A stretch of 64,000 nt of DNA from NCBI GenBank assembly GCA_049295575.1, contig JBAQQX010000003.1, forward strand, positions 47,188 to 111,187, written 5' to 3'. The position numbers were made by a program, and so were the translations under genes. Source of the DNA: UBA6022 sp049295575 (lineage in GTDB: Bacteria > Patescibacteriota > Saccharimonadia > Saccharimonadales > Saccharimonadaceae). Under the pieces are notes generated by a model that was given only the letters and a program-made list of their open reading frames with translations, was not told where the DNA came from and made no database searches. Positions 25,095-34,177 of this stretch are shown in pieces (position 1 is the first letter of the stretch; every line of letters begins with the position of its first letter).

Positions 25095-25510
25095 GCGAGC
25101 TGCTCCAAATAATCTTGTAGGATAATTGCCGCCGCTTGGGCATCAATATCACCTTTTGTATAGGGTTTTTTGTAGCTTTTGAGTCGCTCTTCAGCAATCA
25201 CACTTGTTAGTGATTCATCCTGAAAGATCACCTCGGCAATATCGGTCAGCTGACGTGCAAAGTCTTCAACGTACGCCGTCTGAGCAGTTGTCTCACCCGA
25301 CTGGTTGCGCGGGTAGCCCACGATAATTGCGTCTGCCGATTCAGTTACCGCGAGACGCGCTATTTCTTTTACTTCACTGCCGTCCACTTCAATCGTCTCA
25401 AATGGCACGGCTAGTCGTATACTATCGTCTCCAACAGCTGTACCGATACGCTTTTCACCAACATCGAGACAGAGAAACGAACGCTTATGACTCATTGAGC
25501 TTGAATTCAA
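25091..25510 (-). CDS. ruvX: Putative pre-16S rRNA nuclease / Holliday junction resolvase YqgF
   Basis: 139 residues, normal length, RNase H-like fold: CLDVGEKRIGTAVGD (first catalytic Asp), the central FQDESLTSVIAEERL with the conserved Glu, and the C-terminal KGDIDAQAAAIILQDYLE with the last Asp. It overlaps the J-like gene by 26 bp upstream and mltG by 4 bp downstream, so the three are one unit. YqgF acts in 16S rRNA maturation in E. coli; resolvase activity is a family-based suggestion. Confidence 0.9.
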   Translation of the reverse strand: MNSSSMSHKRSFLCLDVGEKRIGTAVGDDSIRLAVPFETIEVDGSEVKEIARLAVTESADAIIVGYPRNQSGETTAQTAYVEDFARQLTDIAEVIFQDESLTSVIAEERLKSYKKPYTKGDIDAQAAAIILQDYLEQLA

Positions 25511-27134
25511 CGTTCACTTTATTAACATCGTTTGGAACGACTGTCACCCAGAATGGCCAGAACTTTACATCAACATCGCGTACGCCTTGAATTGATTCAA
25601 TCTGTGACTGCACATCACCGTAGCGTTTACCTTTAGACTGCTCCTTAACCGCTGCATCCTCGATATTTGGACCAATCTTGCCAGTCCCGCTCAGTAGTAC
25701 GGTTGAGCCAGCATCTGATACATTAAACTGCGCGAAGGTTACTTTATCGCTGCCGTTCTCATAGACACGCTGATCGCCCTTGCTGTCGAGTTGCTTCTTG
25801 AGTCCAGCGTCAAGGTACGTATTGAGGTCTGCTTTTGTAATACCAAGCAATGTGTACGTCACTTCACTCGTTAGCTTAGATTTGCCAGTCGCTTCCTGGT
25901 CAACGGCAGGCACTGAGGTTGGTGCAGCCTGAGATGCAGTGTAGCTCTGATCAATCACTGTCACGTCCTGGCTAAAGGCCTGTCGCAACTGGTCTTTGAC
26001 AGTATCGTCTTTTTGCTCAGCAAGTTTCGTTGCTGCCGCCTGAATATCGCTCGCCGTCACGACCTTTACTTGCCGCTTTGTTCCGCCAGTCATATTGCTT
26101 CCCTGTCCGCTATAGCCAGCGATTGATGATTGGTAGGCACGTGCAGAGAGGTTATATTCTTCCCCAATGTCAGCTGCTCGAACGCCAGCCGTTGCAGAAC
26201 CTGCCACGAGGCTTGTGCCTTGGATAGCTGAAGGTGGTATTGTCACTGCTTCGGTTGTCATAAAGGTGTATCCACCGCTGCTAAAGCCTGTACCCGCTGG
26301 GATGGTCGATGAAGAATCAGATACACCAGAACGTGTAATCTTCATTGTACCAGTAGCTTTTTCGCCTACGTCTTTCGTACCAGTCGCATCGAAATCAACA
26401 CTGAGTTGTTTCTTTTGTTGCTGAACGAGAGCGTGAACACGGCTAGCGGCAAAGTTCGTCTCCGCTGCTGGATCAAGCGTGACCTTTTCACTTACTGTCG
26501 TTGCCGTCGTCTGGGCGGTGATCACCACTGTCGCACGTGGAGCAAACCAAATCGCCCATATCAAAAAGGCAAGTAATAGGACGCCGCCCGCAATAATGAG
26601 GAAGAATTTCTTACGGAAGGAATTAAAGTTTGGTACTTTTTGATTCGATTTCTTCACGTTCGGTCGCGCTGCAAGTACAGCCGCACTTGGCACGGCACGT
26701 TTTGTAAATGCTTCTTGCTTATTAATATCACCAACAGCCTTATCGAGTGCTGCATCTTTTGAAGACGGCTGATTATCAGCCGTACGCGCCAAGTCACCAA
26801 CAGGTAGACTCGAGCCATCAATAACGTCCTCGCCATCGTCAATATCAAGCGCGGTAATCTCGGCTAGCTCTGGCTTGCTTTGTAAGTTGCGAGCAACGGG
26901 AATCTTCGCCGCAGCTGCAAGAGCAATCAGCGCTTGGTTGCTCGTAATAAGCACGAGTCGCTTATTATTCGTGTCAGCCGTTCGGCCGATCAAACGAAGA
27001 TTAACTGCACTTTGAAGAACGCCAACGCGCTTTGGTGGTACAAGAGCAACAATTTTTTGTTGGGCGTTTTTTACCTTGCCAATAATGGCGGTGATATCGT
27101 CCTCGACATCAATGTAAATAACATCTTTATTCAT
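25485..27134 (-). CDS. CPR-type baseplate-J-like membrane protein
   Basis: 549 residues. An N-terminal soluble domain (MNKDVIYIDVEDDITAI..., KIVALVPPKRVGVLQSAVNL, RLVLITSNQALIALAAAAKI) is followed by an acidic linker, one membrane helix (FFLIIAGGVLLLAFLIWAIWF in part, ~178-200) and a large extracellular beta-rich region that includes a J-like module (GEKATGTMKITRSG, IPAGTGFSSGGYTFMTTEAV, GEEYNLSA). Such proteins are common in Patescibacteria; the resemblance to phage baseplate protein J is structural and the role unknown. Its place between an FtsA/PilM-like ATPase and ruvX-mltG suggests an envelope-spanning complex, possibly linked to the pilus. This is inference. Confidence 0.72.
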   Translation of the reverse strand: MNKDVIYIDVEDDITAIIGKVKNAQQKIVALVPPKRVGVLQSAVNLRLIGRTADTNNKRLVLITSNQALIALAAAAKIPVARNLQSKPELAEITALDIDDGEDVIDGSSLPVGDLARTADNQPSSKDAALDKAVGDINKQEAFTKRAVPSAAVLAARPNVKKSNQKVPNFNSFRKKFFLIIAGGVLLLAFLIWAIWFAPRATVVITAQTTATTVSEKVTLDPAAETNFAASRVHALVQQQKKQLSVDFDATGTKDVGEKATGTMKITRSGVSDSSSTIPAGTGFSSGGYTFMTTEAVTIPPSAIQGTSLVAGSATAGVRAADIGEEYNLSARAYQSSIAGYSGQGSNMTGGTKRQVKVVTASDIQAAATKLAEQKDDTVKDQLRQAFSQDVTVIDQSYTASQAAPTSVPAVDQEATGKSKLTSEVTYTLLGITKADLNTYLDAGLKKQLDSKGDQRVYENGSDKVTFAQFNVSDAGSTVLLSGTGKIGPNIEDAAVKEQSKGKRYGDVQSQIESIQGVRDVDVKFWPFWVTVVPNDVNKVNVEFKLNES

Positions 27135-27136
27135 AA

Positions 27137-28402
27137 TTAAATTCGAAGGATTCTGTTTAGTTTTTCTTTAATGCTATCGCTTTCGCTACTGCCTATTATT
27201 GTATCATAGCCCACTCGGAGCAATCCCATGGCGGTAATAAAGGTATGGTCGTTTACTTTACCTGAAACGTCCTTGATACCAATCACCTCATCAGGACTGA
27301 TGTGATGGACTGTTGGCTTTTTCGTAAACGGCAGATCTTTGTACCAGTCCTGAGTCGATAGCGCGTCAACCAGACGGTCAAGGCTTGCACCACCACCACA
27401 CAGTAAGATGCGGTTAGGTAAGTGGTCAACGGAGTCAAACTCACTCAGTGCTAGCTCAACGCCAGATAGCCAGACATCAAGCGTCTTGTCGATCGCCGCA
27501 TTCGCTTGCTTGGCGACGCTCGGCTTAATCTTCTCGCTGTCGATATTTACCTTCAGCTTCTCAGCGTCGTTATAGTTAAGATCCATTTCGCTGGCGATTG
27601 TACGCGTAAAGCTTCGGCCACCGATGCCAAACATCTTCGTACCCTCAACGCCACCGTCGTTTACTACGGCAATATCAGTCGTACCACCACCAACGTCAGC
27701 AAGGATCGCCGTAAAGTTACTACTTGCGTCAGTGCCTAGTACCGAACGGCTAACCGCAAACGGCTCAGCTGCCACGGCTACAAGTTCAAGTGCCAGCTCA
27801 TCAGCTACGCGCTCAAGTGCGCCGATATGCACCATTGGTGCAAATGCAGTATAGATCTGTACGGCAACATCTTTACCCTGGAAGCCAATCGGGTTACTGA
27901 TTTTGTACCCATCAATATGGATACTAACAAGTGCCGAGTTAACAAGTTTTACTTCGACATCTTCGTTTCCAGTCTCAAGGGCGATTTGCTTCTGTGCTTT
28001 TACCTGAGCACGCTCTTGAACTTTCTCGATAATAAATTCCATCTCAGCCACATCAAGTGGACGATCTGGCTGCGGACGACGGTAGCGGATTGTGTTGGTT
28101 ACACCCTTAACAAGCTCGCCGGCAATACCGATAACCACGCGCTTGGCCTGTAGACCAGCCTGGTCTTCAGCCTCTGAGAGTGCTGCTTCACAATTACGAA
28201 CCACGCCGGCAATGTCAGCAATTGCTCCAGTGTGCATGTCACTGACGTCCTGTCGAGCGCGTCCGGCACCAACGATCTCGAGCTCATCATCTGACAGCTT
28301 AGCGATCAACGCCTTAACAAACTCCGTCCCAATATCGAGTGCGACGATGTAATCAGTATCTTGTGTATTTTTACGTGCCGTGAGAAATTTATCAAAAACC
28401 AT
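27137..28402 (-). CDS. FtsA/PilM-like actin-fold ATPase
   Basis: 421 residues with the FtsA/SHS2 architecture: VALDIGTEFVKALIAKL (phosphate 1), SHS2-type insert (MEFIIEKVQERA...VHIDGYKISNPIG), phosphate 2 AILADVGGGTTDIAVV, adenosine loop RILLCGGGASLDRLVDAL and a C-terminal basic helix (KEKLNRILRI) that could bind the membrane as the FtsA amphipathic helix does. FtsA tethers FtsZ; PilM is the related actin-like protein of type IV pili. The next gene, 2 bp downstream, encodes a membrane protein instead of FtsZ or PilN, and pilins are close by, so either role is possible. Confidence 0.82.
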   Translation of the reverse strand: MVFDKFLTARKNTQDTDYIVALDIGTEFVKALIAKLSDDELEIVGAGRARQDVSDMHTGAIADIAGVVRNCEAALSEAEDQAGLQAKRVVIGIAGELVKGVTNTIRYRRPQPDRPLDVAEMEFIIEKVQERAQVKAQKQIALETGNEDVEVKLVNSALVSIHIDGYKISNPIGFQGKDVAVQIYTAFAPMVHIGALERVADELALELVAVAAEPFAVSRSVLGTDASSNFTAILADVGGGTTDIAVVNDGGVEGTKMFGIGGRSFTRTIASEMDLNYNDAEKLKVNIDSEKIKPSVAKQANAAIDKTLDVWLSGVELALSEFDSVDHLPNRILLCGGGASLDRLVDALSTQDWYKDLPFTKKPTVHHISPDEVIGIKDVSGKVNDHTFITAMGLLRVGYDTIIGSSESDSIKEKLNRILRI

Positions 28403-28458
28403 AATGTATATTCATTATATACCAAAGGCGCTTATGCTGACAAAAACGGCGGCGTTAT

Positions 28459-30345
28459 CTAGACGAGAATTGCTTTAACGCGGCGAATACCAGCTGAACT
28501 TGCCTCTTCTTTAGTGATCTTAAACACCTTGTTGTCCTCGGCGAGCTGCGACGTACGATCAACGTGGGGGCCGCCACAAATTTCGAAGCTCACTCGACGT
28601 GGTTCATCGCCCATTTTGTAGACTTTCACGGTTTCGCCGTACTTATCTCCAAATGCACCAATCGCACCCATGTTGAACGCCTGGTCAGTCGGGTATTCCT
28701 GGAACGAAACAGGAAGATCCCATGAGATCCATTCATTAACGAGGCGTTCAACTTCATCGAGCTGCTCGCGTGTCACCTTTACGTCGTTATTAAAGTCAAA
28801 GCGAAGTCGCTCTTCGGTAATATTGCTACCGTGTTGCGTAACGTGGTCACCGACCACTTGCTTCAATGCGGCGTACATTAGGTGTGTCGCCGTATGATAC
28901 TTTTTATGCTGTAGTGTTTGACCACCAAGGCCACCCTTAAAGGTACCCTTTGCCGCTGTCTGGCTACGAGCGCGCTGCTCTGCCATCTTGTCATCAAATT
29001 CCTGTCGCCAGTTAGCCGACAGTGTAATTTCCTGTTTGTAGGCCTCTTCAGTTGAGAGTTCGACAGGGAAGCCAAATGTATCGTAGAGGGTAAATAATTC
29101 CGTACCAGTGAGTCCGTCTGCTGAGAATTTTTCAAGTTGCTTCAGCCCCTTGCGCAGTGTCTGACGGAAGACTTTTTCTTCCTTTGCAAGCACGGCGATG
29201 ACGGTGTCACGGTTTGCGGCAACTTCAGGATAATCTTCATGGTAGAGGTCGGCAATGACTGGGACGATTTCTTCAAAGAAGTTCTGCTCAATACCAAGAT
29301 CGAACGCGAAGCGAATCGCGCGACGTAGCAAGCGGCGCATAACGTAGCCCTGCTCTTTATTGGCTGGCACGACGCCGTCAACCGCAAGGAAGGTTGCTGC
29401 GCGGAGGTGATCAGCAATCACACGCATACTTTCAGTATGACTCTCGTAGTTCTTGCCACTGAGGCTCTGTAGCTTCTCGATAATTGGCCACAGAAGACTA
29501 ATACGGAAGACGTCAGGACTATCAATCTGCGCTGCAGCGATACGCTCAAGGCCACCACCAAAGTCAACGTTCTTGCGCGCAAGAGGCTCAAAGCTGCCAT
29601 CGTCAAGACGGCGATACTGCATGAAGACCTGGTTACCAATCTCCATAAACTGACCGCTATCGCTCGCTGGGTGAGCTAGGCCATAGCCTGCGGCATGATT
29701 TTGCGGGCCGAAGTCGTAGAATACTTCACTGTCAGGACCACACGGGTCGCCGATTGGCGTTTTATCAAGTCCGCCACCGCGACTCCACCAGTTTTCGCCA
29801 TCGTCGTAAAAGAAGATACGACCACCCTGCATACCGAGCTTGTCACCATTTTCAGCACTACCAAGCTCAACAATCTTATTGTCGATGCCTTTTTCGGCAA
29901 AGACTTGTTGCCAAATACTAGCCGCCTCATCATCACGAGGAATACCATGAGACTCGTCACCGATGAAACAGGTGACGTAGATCTTGCTTGGATCAAGTCC
30001 GACAACATCAGTGAGGAATTCAAAGAACCAACGAATCTGCTGCTCTTTAAAATAATCACCCATGCTCCAGTTACCAAGCATCTCAAAGAAGGTCGTATGG
30101 CGGTTATCGCCAACATCTTCGATATCTTGAGCGCGAAGACAAGTCTGGCTATCGACGAGTCGGTTACCTTTTGGATGCTCTTGTCCAAGAAGGTATGGTA
30201 GTAGCGGCTGCATGCCACTACCTGTAAATAGTGTCGTCGGATCATCCTTGAGCATGAGTGGTGCGCGGGCAATAATCTCATGCTGGCGATCATTAAAAAA
30301 TTGAAGATAGGCGTTACGGATTTGTTGAGCGTTCATATCTTTCAA
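28459..30345 (-). CDS. alaS: Alanyl-tRNA synthetase lacking the C-terminal DHHA1/C-Ala region
   Basis: 628 residues compared with ~870 in E. coli. Present: class II catalytic core (MNAQQIRNAYLQFF start, DPTTLFTGSGMQPLLPYLLG, motif 2 region THLR-like RHTTFFEMLGNWSMGDYFK, GGGLERIAA motif 3), the tRNA-recognition helices, and the editing domain with zinc ligands HTATH (~490) and CGGPHV near the end. The protein stops at KVFKITKEEASSAGIRRVKAIL, where the DHHA1 oligomerisation domain would start. Aminoacylation and editing of Ser/Gly-tRNA should remain; the dimer-forming tail is lost, as in other CPR genomes. TATAAT lies 8 bp before the ATG. Confidence 0.94.
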   Translation of the reverse strand: MKDMNAQQIRNAYLQFFNDRQHEIIARAPLMLKDDPTTLFTGSGMQPLLPYLLGQEHPKGNRLVDSQTCLRAQDIEDVGDNRHTTFFEMLGNWSMGDYFKEQQIRWFFEFLTDVVGLDPSKIYVTCFIGDESHGIPRDDEAASIWQQVFAEKGIDNKIVELGSAENGDKLGMQGGRIFFYDDGENWWSRGGGLDKTPIGDPCGPDSEVFYDFGPQNHAAGYGLAHPASDSGQFMEIGNQVFMQYRRLDDGSFEPLARKNVDFGGGLERIAAAQIDSPDVFRISLLWPIIEKLQSLSGKNYESHTESMRVIADHLRAATFLAVDGVVPANKEQGYVMRRLLRRAIRFAFDLGIEQNFFEEIVPVIADLYHEDYPEVAANRDTVIAVLAKEEKVFRQTLRKGLKQLEKFSADGLTGTELFTLYDTFGFPVELSTEEAYKQEITLSANWRQEFDDKMAEQRARSQTAAKGTFKGGLGGQTLQHKKYHTATHLMYAALKQVVGDHVTQHGSNITEERLRFDFNNDVKVTREQLDEVERLVNEWISWDLPVSFQEYPTDQAFNMGAIGAFGDKYGETVKVYKMGDEPRRVSFEICGGPHVDRTSQLAEDNKVFKITKEEASSAGIRRVKAILV

Positions 30346-30373
30346 TTATAACAGATGGCAAACCGCTCGTTAG

Positions 30374-30805
30374 CTAGCAGACTGGAACAGACGATCCCCA
30401 CCAGCCGGTGTTGACGTTCACGCCGGTCTTACACACCGCCTTCGACTCATAGTAAATCAGCATGCCGTACGAATCAGCATTGCCGCGGACATAGGAATAG
30501 AGCGTACCAGGAGACTTTGGATCTTGAGGTACGGTTGCGATATATTTTGGCGACAAGGCCGAAGCCAGGTTACTCACCGTGCAGCCCGATCCATCCGCGC
30601 CACACACGGCTGGATACGCACCGTTATCGACTTTGTACATCTCGAGTGCCTTCTTTAGCTGCGACACATCGCTATCTCGTCGGCTATCATTACCACGGTT
30701 CTGAATACCGTTATAAGCAACGATCGTAATCGCAGCCAGAATGCCGATAATCACGATGACGACCAGGAGCTCGACGATGGTAAAGCCGCTACGAGATCGA
30801 CTCAT
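30374..30805 (-). CDS. Type IV pilin (second of a tandem pair)
   Basis: 143 residues. Prepilin signal SRSGFTIVELLVVIVIIGIL with Gly-Phe cleavage site and Glu+5, followed by AAITIVAYNGIQNRGNDSRR and a short globular head with a disulfide candidate (CGADGSGC) and a C-terminal CKTGVNVNTGWWGSSVPVC, possibly the pilin 'D-region' loop. The start overlaps the preceding pilin gene by 4 bp, so the two are co-translated. Major or minor pilin status cannot be told. Confidence 0.88.
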   Translation of the reverse strand: MSRSRSGFTIVELLVVIVIIGILAAITIVAYNGIQNRGNDSRRDSDVSQLKKALEMYKVDNGAYPAVCGADGSGCTVSNLASALSPKYIATVPQDPKSPGTLYSYVRGNADSYGMLIYYESKAVCKTGVNVNTGWWGSSVPVC

Positions 30806-31341
30806 GAGCGCACAACCCGGTAATTACTTGATGAGCCGTAGTAAAGAACATTGGTTGAACAGTTACCTTCAAAATAATTCTGCTGTGCGCCGTCAACCCG
30901 GTAGACAATAATATACATTTGATAAGGTTGCGCCCCGCAGAAGGTGCTGGTGTTGGCGTAGTATGCATAGTTATAGATATTTGCCGTCGAGCCGGTCACG
31001 TTACCGCCCGGCGTGCTCGTCGGATCTGGCGGGAGTGTACTCACATATGGCCGCATAGTAGTGACTAAATTCTGCCAGCTGGCATCAGCTGTGGTGCTCC
31101 AGGAAGCGTTGATCGTTGTCGAACCGCTACCTGCTGGATACTGACCCTTGTCGGCGTAATATACTTCAAGTGCCTTGGCGATGGTCGCAATATCCGATTG
31201 CCGCTGAGTATTTTTAGCGCGGGTCTGGATACCGTTATAGGCAACGATAGTAATCGCCGCCAAAATACCGATAATAACGATGACAATAAGAAGCTCGACA
31301 ATCGTGAACCCTCGTTGTTGTTGCGCCCACGCCTTTTTCAT
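30802..31341 (-). CDS. Type IV pilin (first of a tandem pair)
   Basis: 179 residues: QQQRGFTIVELLIVIVIIGI prepilin signal, then the AYNGIQTRAKNTQRQSDIAT helix and KALEVYYADKGQYPAG, standard features of pilin alpha-1 and the alpha-beta loop. The head ends with CGAQPYQMYIIVY...EGNCST, two cysteines that could close a C-terminal loop. It lies between mnmA and the second pilin on the minus strand. Confidence 0.88.
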   Translation of the reverse strand: MKKAWAQQQRGFTIVELLIVIVIIGILAAITIVAYNGIQTRAKNTQRQSDIATIAKALEVYYADKGQYPAGSGSTTINASWSTTADASWQNLVTTMRPYVSTLPPDPTSTPGGNVTGSTANIYNYAYYANTSTFCGAQPYQMYIIVYRVDGAQQNYFEGNCSTNVLYYGSSSNYRVVRS

Positions 31342-31372
31342 ATAGTCCTATTGTAGCAATAGGCATGAGCAG

Positions 31373-32407
31373 TTACAAGATAATGCCGCCGCCCAAACAG
31401 ATGTCGTCTCGGTAAATCACGACAGATTGACCGCTCGCTACTGCGCGCTGCTCATCGTGGAGCTTCAGAGTCACAAGCTCACCATCAAAGCCAAGGTCGG
31501 CATCAATCAGCGGTGCACGGTGACGGATACGAACCTGGAATACTCCAGACTCTGGAGCGGCATTAATCCAATGAACAGCACCAAGCTGAACGTCTGTTTT
31601 CCAAAGTGTCGCATCATTAAGATCGGTCGTAACATAGACTTCGTTTTCAGCCATGTCCTTGCCGACAACATAATACGGCAGACCGCCGCCAAGATCGAGA
31701 CCGTGACGCTGACCCAGCGTATAGAAAATTGCGCCGTCGTGGTGTCCGAGCACCTTGCCCGACTTTTTATCGATGATCTTCCCCGGCTTTTGCTCAACGT
31801 ATTCTGAAAGGAATTCACGAATACCAACCTTACCGACGAAACAGATCCCCTGAGAGTCCTTCTTTGCTGCTGTAAACAGACCGCGCGCTTCAGCCATTTC
31901 ACGAACTGTCGGCTTCGTATAGCCGCCGAGTGGAAAGAGTGTTTTTTGCAGTGCATCACCCGTTACGCGGTACAAGAAATAGGTCTGATCCTTGTTAGTA
32001 TCAACCGCCATCTTAAGGACGCCGTCTTCTACTTGTGCGTAGTGACCAGTAGCGATCATATCCGCTCCATCATCAAGGGCAGCCTCAAGAAACAGCTTAA
32101 ACTTCACTTCCTGGTTGCACATAATATCTGGATTGGGAGTACGGCCGGCCGTATATTCGTTAATCATATAGTCGACCACTTTATCGCGGTACTCACGCTC
32201 AAAGTCAAAGACCTTAAAATCGATGCCCAGCTGAACGGCTACACGCTTTGCATCAGCCAGGTCGTCGGCCCACGGACACTTCATGCCGGGTAGGTCTTGC
32301 GTCCAGTTTTTCATATAGACACCTGTGACATCGTGACCTTGTTCAACTAAGAGGGCAGCCGTCAGACTACTATCAACACCGCCACTCATTCCAACATATA
32401 CTCGCAT
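31373..32407 (-). CDS. mnmA: tRNA-specific 2-thiouridylase
   Basis: 344 residues. The PP-loop SGGVDSSLTA binds ATP; the catalytic cysteines are in PDIMCNQEVKFK and SQGICFVGKVG, and the C-terminal barrel includes GQRHGLDLGGGLPYYV. MnmA makes 2-thiouridine at position 34 of Lys, Glu and Gln tRNAs, taking sulfur from a cysteine desulfurase. That desulfurase is encoded two genes upstream in the same unit (33006-34160), and genes for tRNA-Glu and tRNA-Lys are in the window. It overlaps the YdcF-like gene by one base. Confidence 0.95.
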   Translation of the reverse strand: MRVYVGMSGGVDSSLTAALLVEQGHDVTGVYMKNWTQDLPGMKCPWADDLADAKRVAVQLGIDFKVFDFEREYRDKVVDYMINEYTAGRTPNPDIMCNQEVKFKLFLEAALDDGADMIATGHYAQVEDGVLKMAVDTNKDQTYFLYRVTGDALQKTLFPLGGYTKPTVREMAEARGLFTAAKKDSQGICFVGKVGIREFLSEYVEQKPGKIIDKKSGKVLGHHDGAIFYTLGQRHGLDLGGGLPYYVVGKDMAENEVYVTTDLNDATLWKTDVQLGAVHWINAAPESGVFQVRIRHRAPLIDADLGFDGELVTLKLHDEQRAVASGQSVVIYRDDICLGGGIIL

Positions 32408-33009
32408 TACCGGGTCACTCCTACATAAAACATCATAATCTTTATAAATTCACCGACCGCAAGATACCAACCCCCTGGCGTAAGCCACCACCACGCCGAC
32501 CACTGCTTGTCACTAGAAACTGGATGATTAACAACCGTTACCTTGCCAGCTGATCGCTCCGAGAACTCAAGTCCAGCGCGGCGCTGATGATAGGCGCTCG
32601 TCACTAGAATAACGGTATTAATATTCTCCTCTTCAAGGAGCTGCTGTGTCTTGTCGGCGTTTTGCTTCGTCGTCTCACCCTGCTCTTCAATCATGATAGC
32701 CGACGCTGGGACACCGGCAGCGATTGCTTCCTCACGCATCACAGCGGCATTACTCGGACCAGACTTATCTTGAGCAGCACCAGAGAAAATCAGGCTACTC
32801 GCCCAGCCTTGTTGGTAGAGACGCACGGCCTCGTTAGTACGTGCCGGCGTGTCGCCACCACTCACTGCAATGATTGCGTCCACCTTTTTACACTTGCCCT
32901 CGCCCGTTGGACCCTGTCCGCATCCCGCGAGGTCATTTGGCGCCAAGTAGATGCCAAGACTAATGATAATCACGGCGATCACTAAAATTCCAATAATCAA
33001 CGATTTCAT
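32407..33009 (-). CDS. YdcF/SanA-like DUF218 protein
   Basis: 200 residues: an N-terminal membrane anchor (LIIGILVIAVIIISLGIYLA, in part), then the DUF218 domain with IIAVSGGDTPARTNEAVRLY, SSLIFSGAAQ, EQGETTKQNADKTQQLL and ILVTSAYHQRRAGLEF, all family signatures. A C-terminal hydrophobic stretch (GWYLAVGEFIKIMMFYVGV) may touch the membrane. DUF218 proteins are linked to envelope barrier functions but their reaction is unknown. It is embedded between the desulfurase and mnmA with 4-bp and 1-bp overlaps, so it is co-translated with them although no sulfur role is evident. Confidence 0.85.
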   Translation of the reverse strand: MKSLIIGILVIAVIIISLGIYLAPNDLAGCGQGPTGEGKCKKVDAIIAVSGGDTPARTNEAVRLYQQGWASSLIFSGAAQDKSGPSNAAVMREEAIAAGVPASAIMIEEQGETTKQNADKTQQLLEEENINTVILVTSAYHQRRAGLEFSERSAGKVTVVNHPVSSDKQWSAWWWLTPGGWYLAVGEFIKIMMFYVGVTR

Positions 33010-34160
33010 CGGGCCAGCCTGGCATACTCAGTACGCAGAACATCAACAATAATCTCAGCTGCACGGTCGATATTATCTTCGTTTGATAAATGTCCAAGCG
33101 TTAGCCGTAGACTCCCATCAGCAACGTGCTCCGGCAGGTGGATCGCTTCAAGTACATGCGAACGAGTCCCCTTATTTGCCGCACAGGCGCTGCCGGTAGC
33201 AACAAGGACGCCGCGCGCCTCAAGGCCAAAGACAACACGCTCGGCGTCAATTGACGGGAATGAGATATGCAGATGCCCAGCCAAGCGATGCTTCTGGTAG
33301 CCAGAGACGACAGCGTCCGGAAAAGCATTCACGAGCTTCGTCTGCAGAGTATCGCGTAGCTGCATTAGTCGATCAGCTTCGTATTTGCGGTGCGCCTCAG
33401 CGAGCTCGAGTGCTTTTGCAAAACCGACCGTTCCAGCGACATTCTCGGTGCCGCTCCGAAGACCACGTTCTTGCCCACCGCCGACAATCTGCGCAGATAA
33501 GCGGACATGACGTGCCGTCCAAAGAAGACCCATCTGCTTTGGACCATACACCTTGCCAGCGTTAATTGTCAGAAGATCGACACCAAGCCGCGCCACATGA
33601 ACGTCAAGCTGACCGACACCCTGCGAGGCGTCGCTATGGAAATATAGCGGCGTCGTGTCGCCACGAGCCAGTCGTTCGTCACGCTCTTTACGAATCACCT
33701 GAGCAATATCTCGCAGTGGCTGAATCGTGCCTAGCTCATTATTAGCAAGAGCTACACTGACGAGCTGCGTATCAGGCCGAAGGGCAGTGGCAATGCTCTG
33801 AGCACTCACCATGCCACGATCATCAGCCGCAACGACTGTATGATCATGTCGTTTAGCCGCTTCAAGAACAGCGTGATGTTCGATATTCGCCGTCACGACA
33901 TGGCCGCCAATTGCGCTAAAAGCAAGATTAATTGACTCTGTTGCTCCAGCTGTCATGACAAGCTCATCAGCCTTAGCCCCGATAGACCGAGCAATGACGT
34001 CCTTCGCCGCTTCGTACTCACGACGAACAGCCAGCGCTGGAGAGTACGGGCTGGATGGGTTATAGAATAGTTCAGTAAAGTACGGCACCATTGCCTCAAC
34101 AACACGTCGATCCATCGGCGTGGCTGCAGCATGATCAAGATAGATGACGTCGTTTTTCAC
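33006..34160 (-). CDS. Cysteine desulfurase (IscS/NifS family)
   Basis: 384 residues, GTG start with TATAAT 6 bp upstream. PLP enzyme that removes sulfur from cysteine. Seen: YLDHAAATPMDRRV, the His of VTANIEHHAVLEA, FHSDASQGVGQ, the region around the PLP lysine TINAGKVYGPKQMGLLW and the sulfur-carrying Cys loop VATGSACAANKGTRSH. The only likely client in the operon is MnmA; no IscU or SufB homologue is seen in the window. The normal lysine motif is 'SaHK.yGPkG'; here it is NAGKVYGPKQMG, slightly unusual. Confidence 0.93.
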   Translation of the reverse strand: MKNDVIYLDHAAATPMDRRVVEAMVPYFTELFYNPSSPYSPALAVRREYEAAKDVIARSIGAKADELVMTAGATESINLAFSAIGGHVVTANIEHHAVLEAAKRHDHTVVAADDRGMVSAQSIATALRPDTQLVSVALANNELGTIQPLRDIAQVIRKERDERLARGDTTPLYFHSDASQGVGQLDVHVARLGVDLLTINAGKVYGPKQMGLLWTARHVRLSAQIVGGGQERGLRSGTENVAGTVGFAKALELAEAHRKYEADRLMQLRDTLQTKLVNAFPDAVVSGYQKHRLAGHLHISFPSIDAERVVFGLEARGVLVATGSACAANKGTRSHVLEAIHLPEHVADGSLRLTLGHLSNEDNIDRAAEIIVDVLRTEYARLAR

Positions 34161-34177
34161 CTTTTCATTATACCAAG

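Noticed and set aside
29676..30293. Long open frames on both strands inside alaS
   Set aside because: They overlap the conserved catalytic core of alaS; no independent signals.
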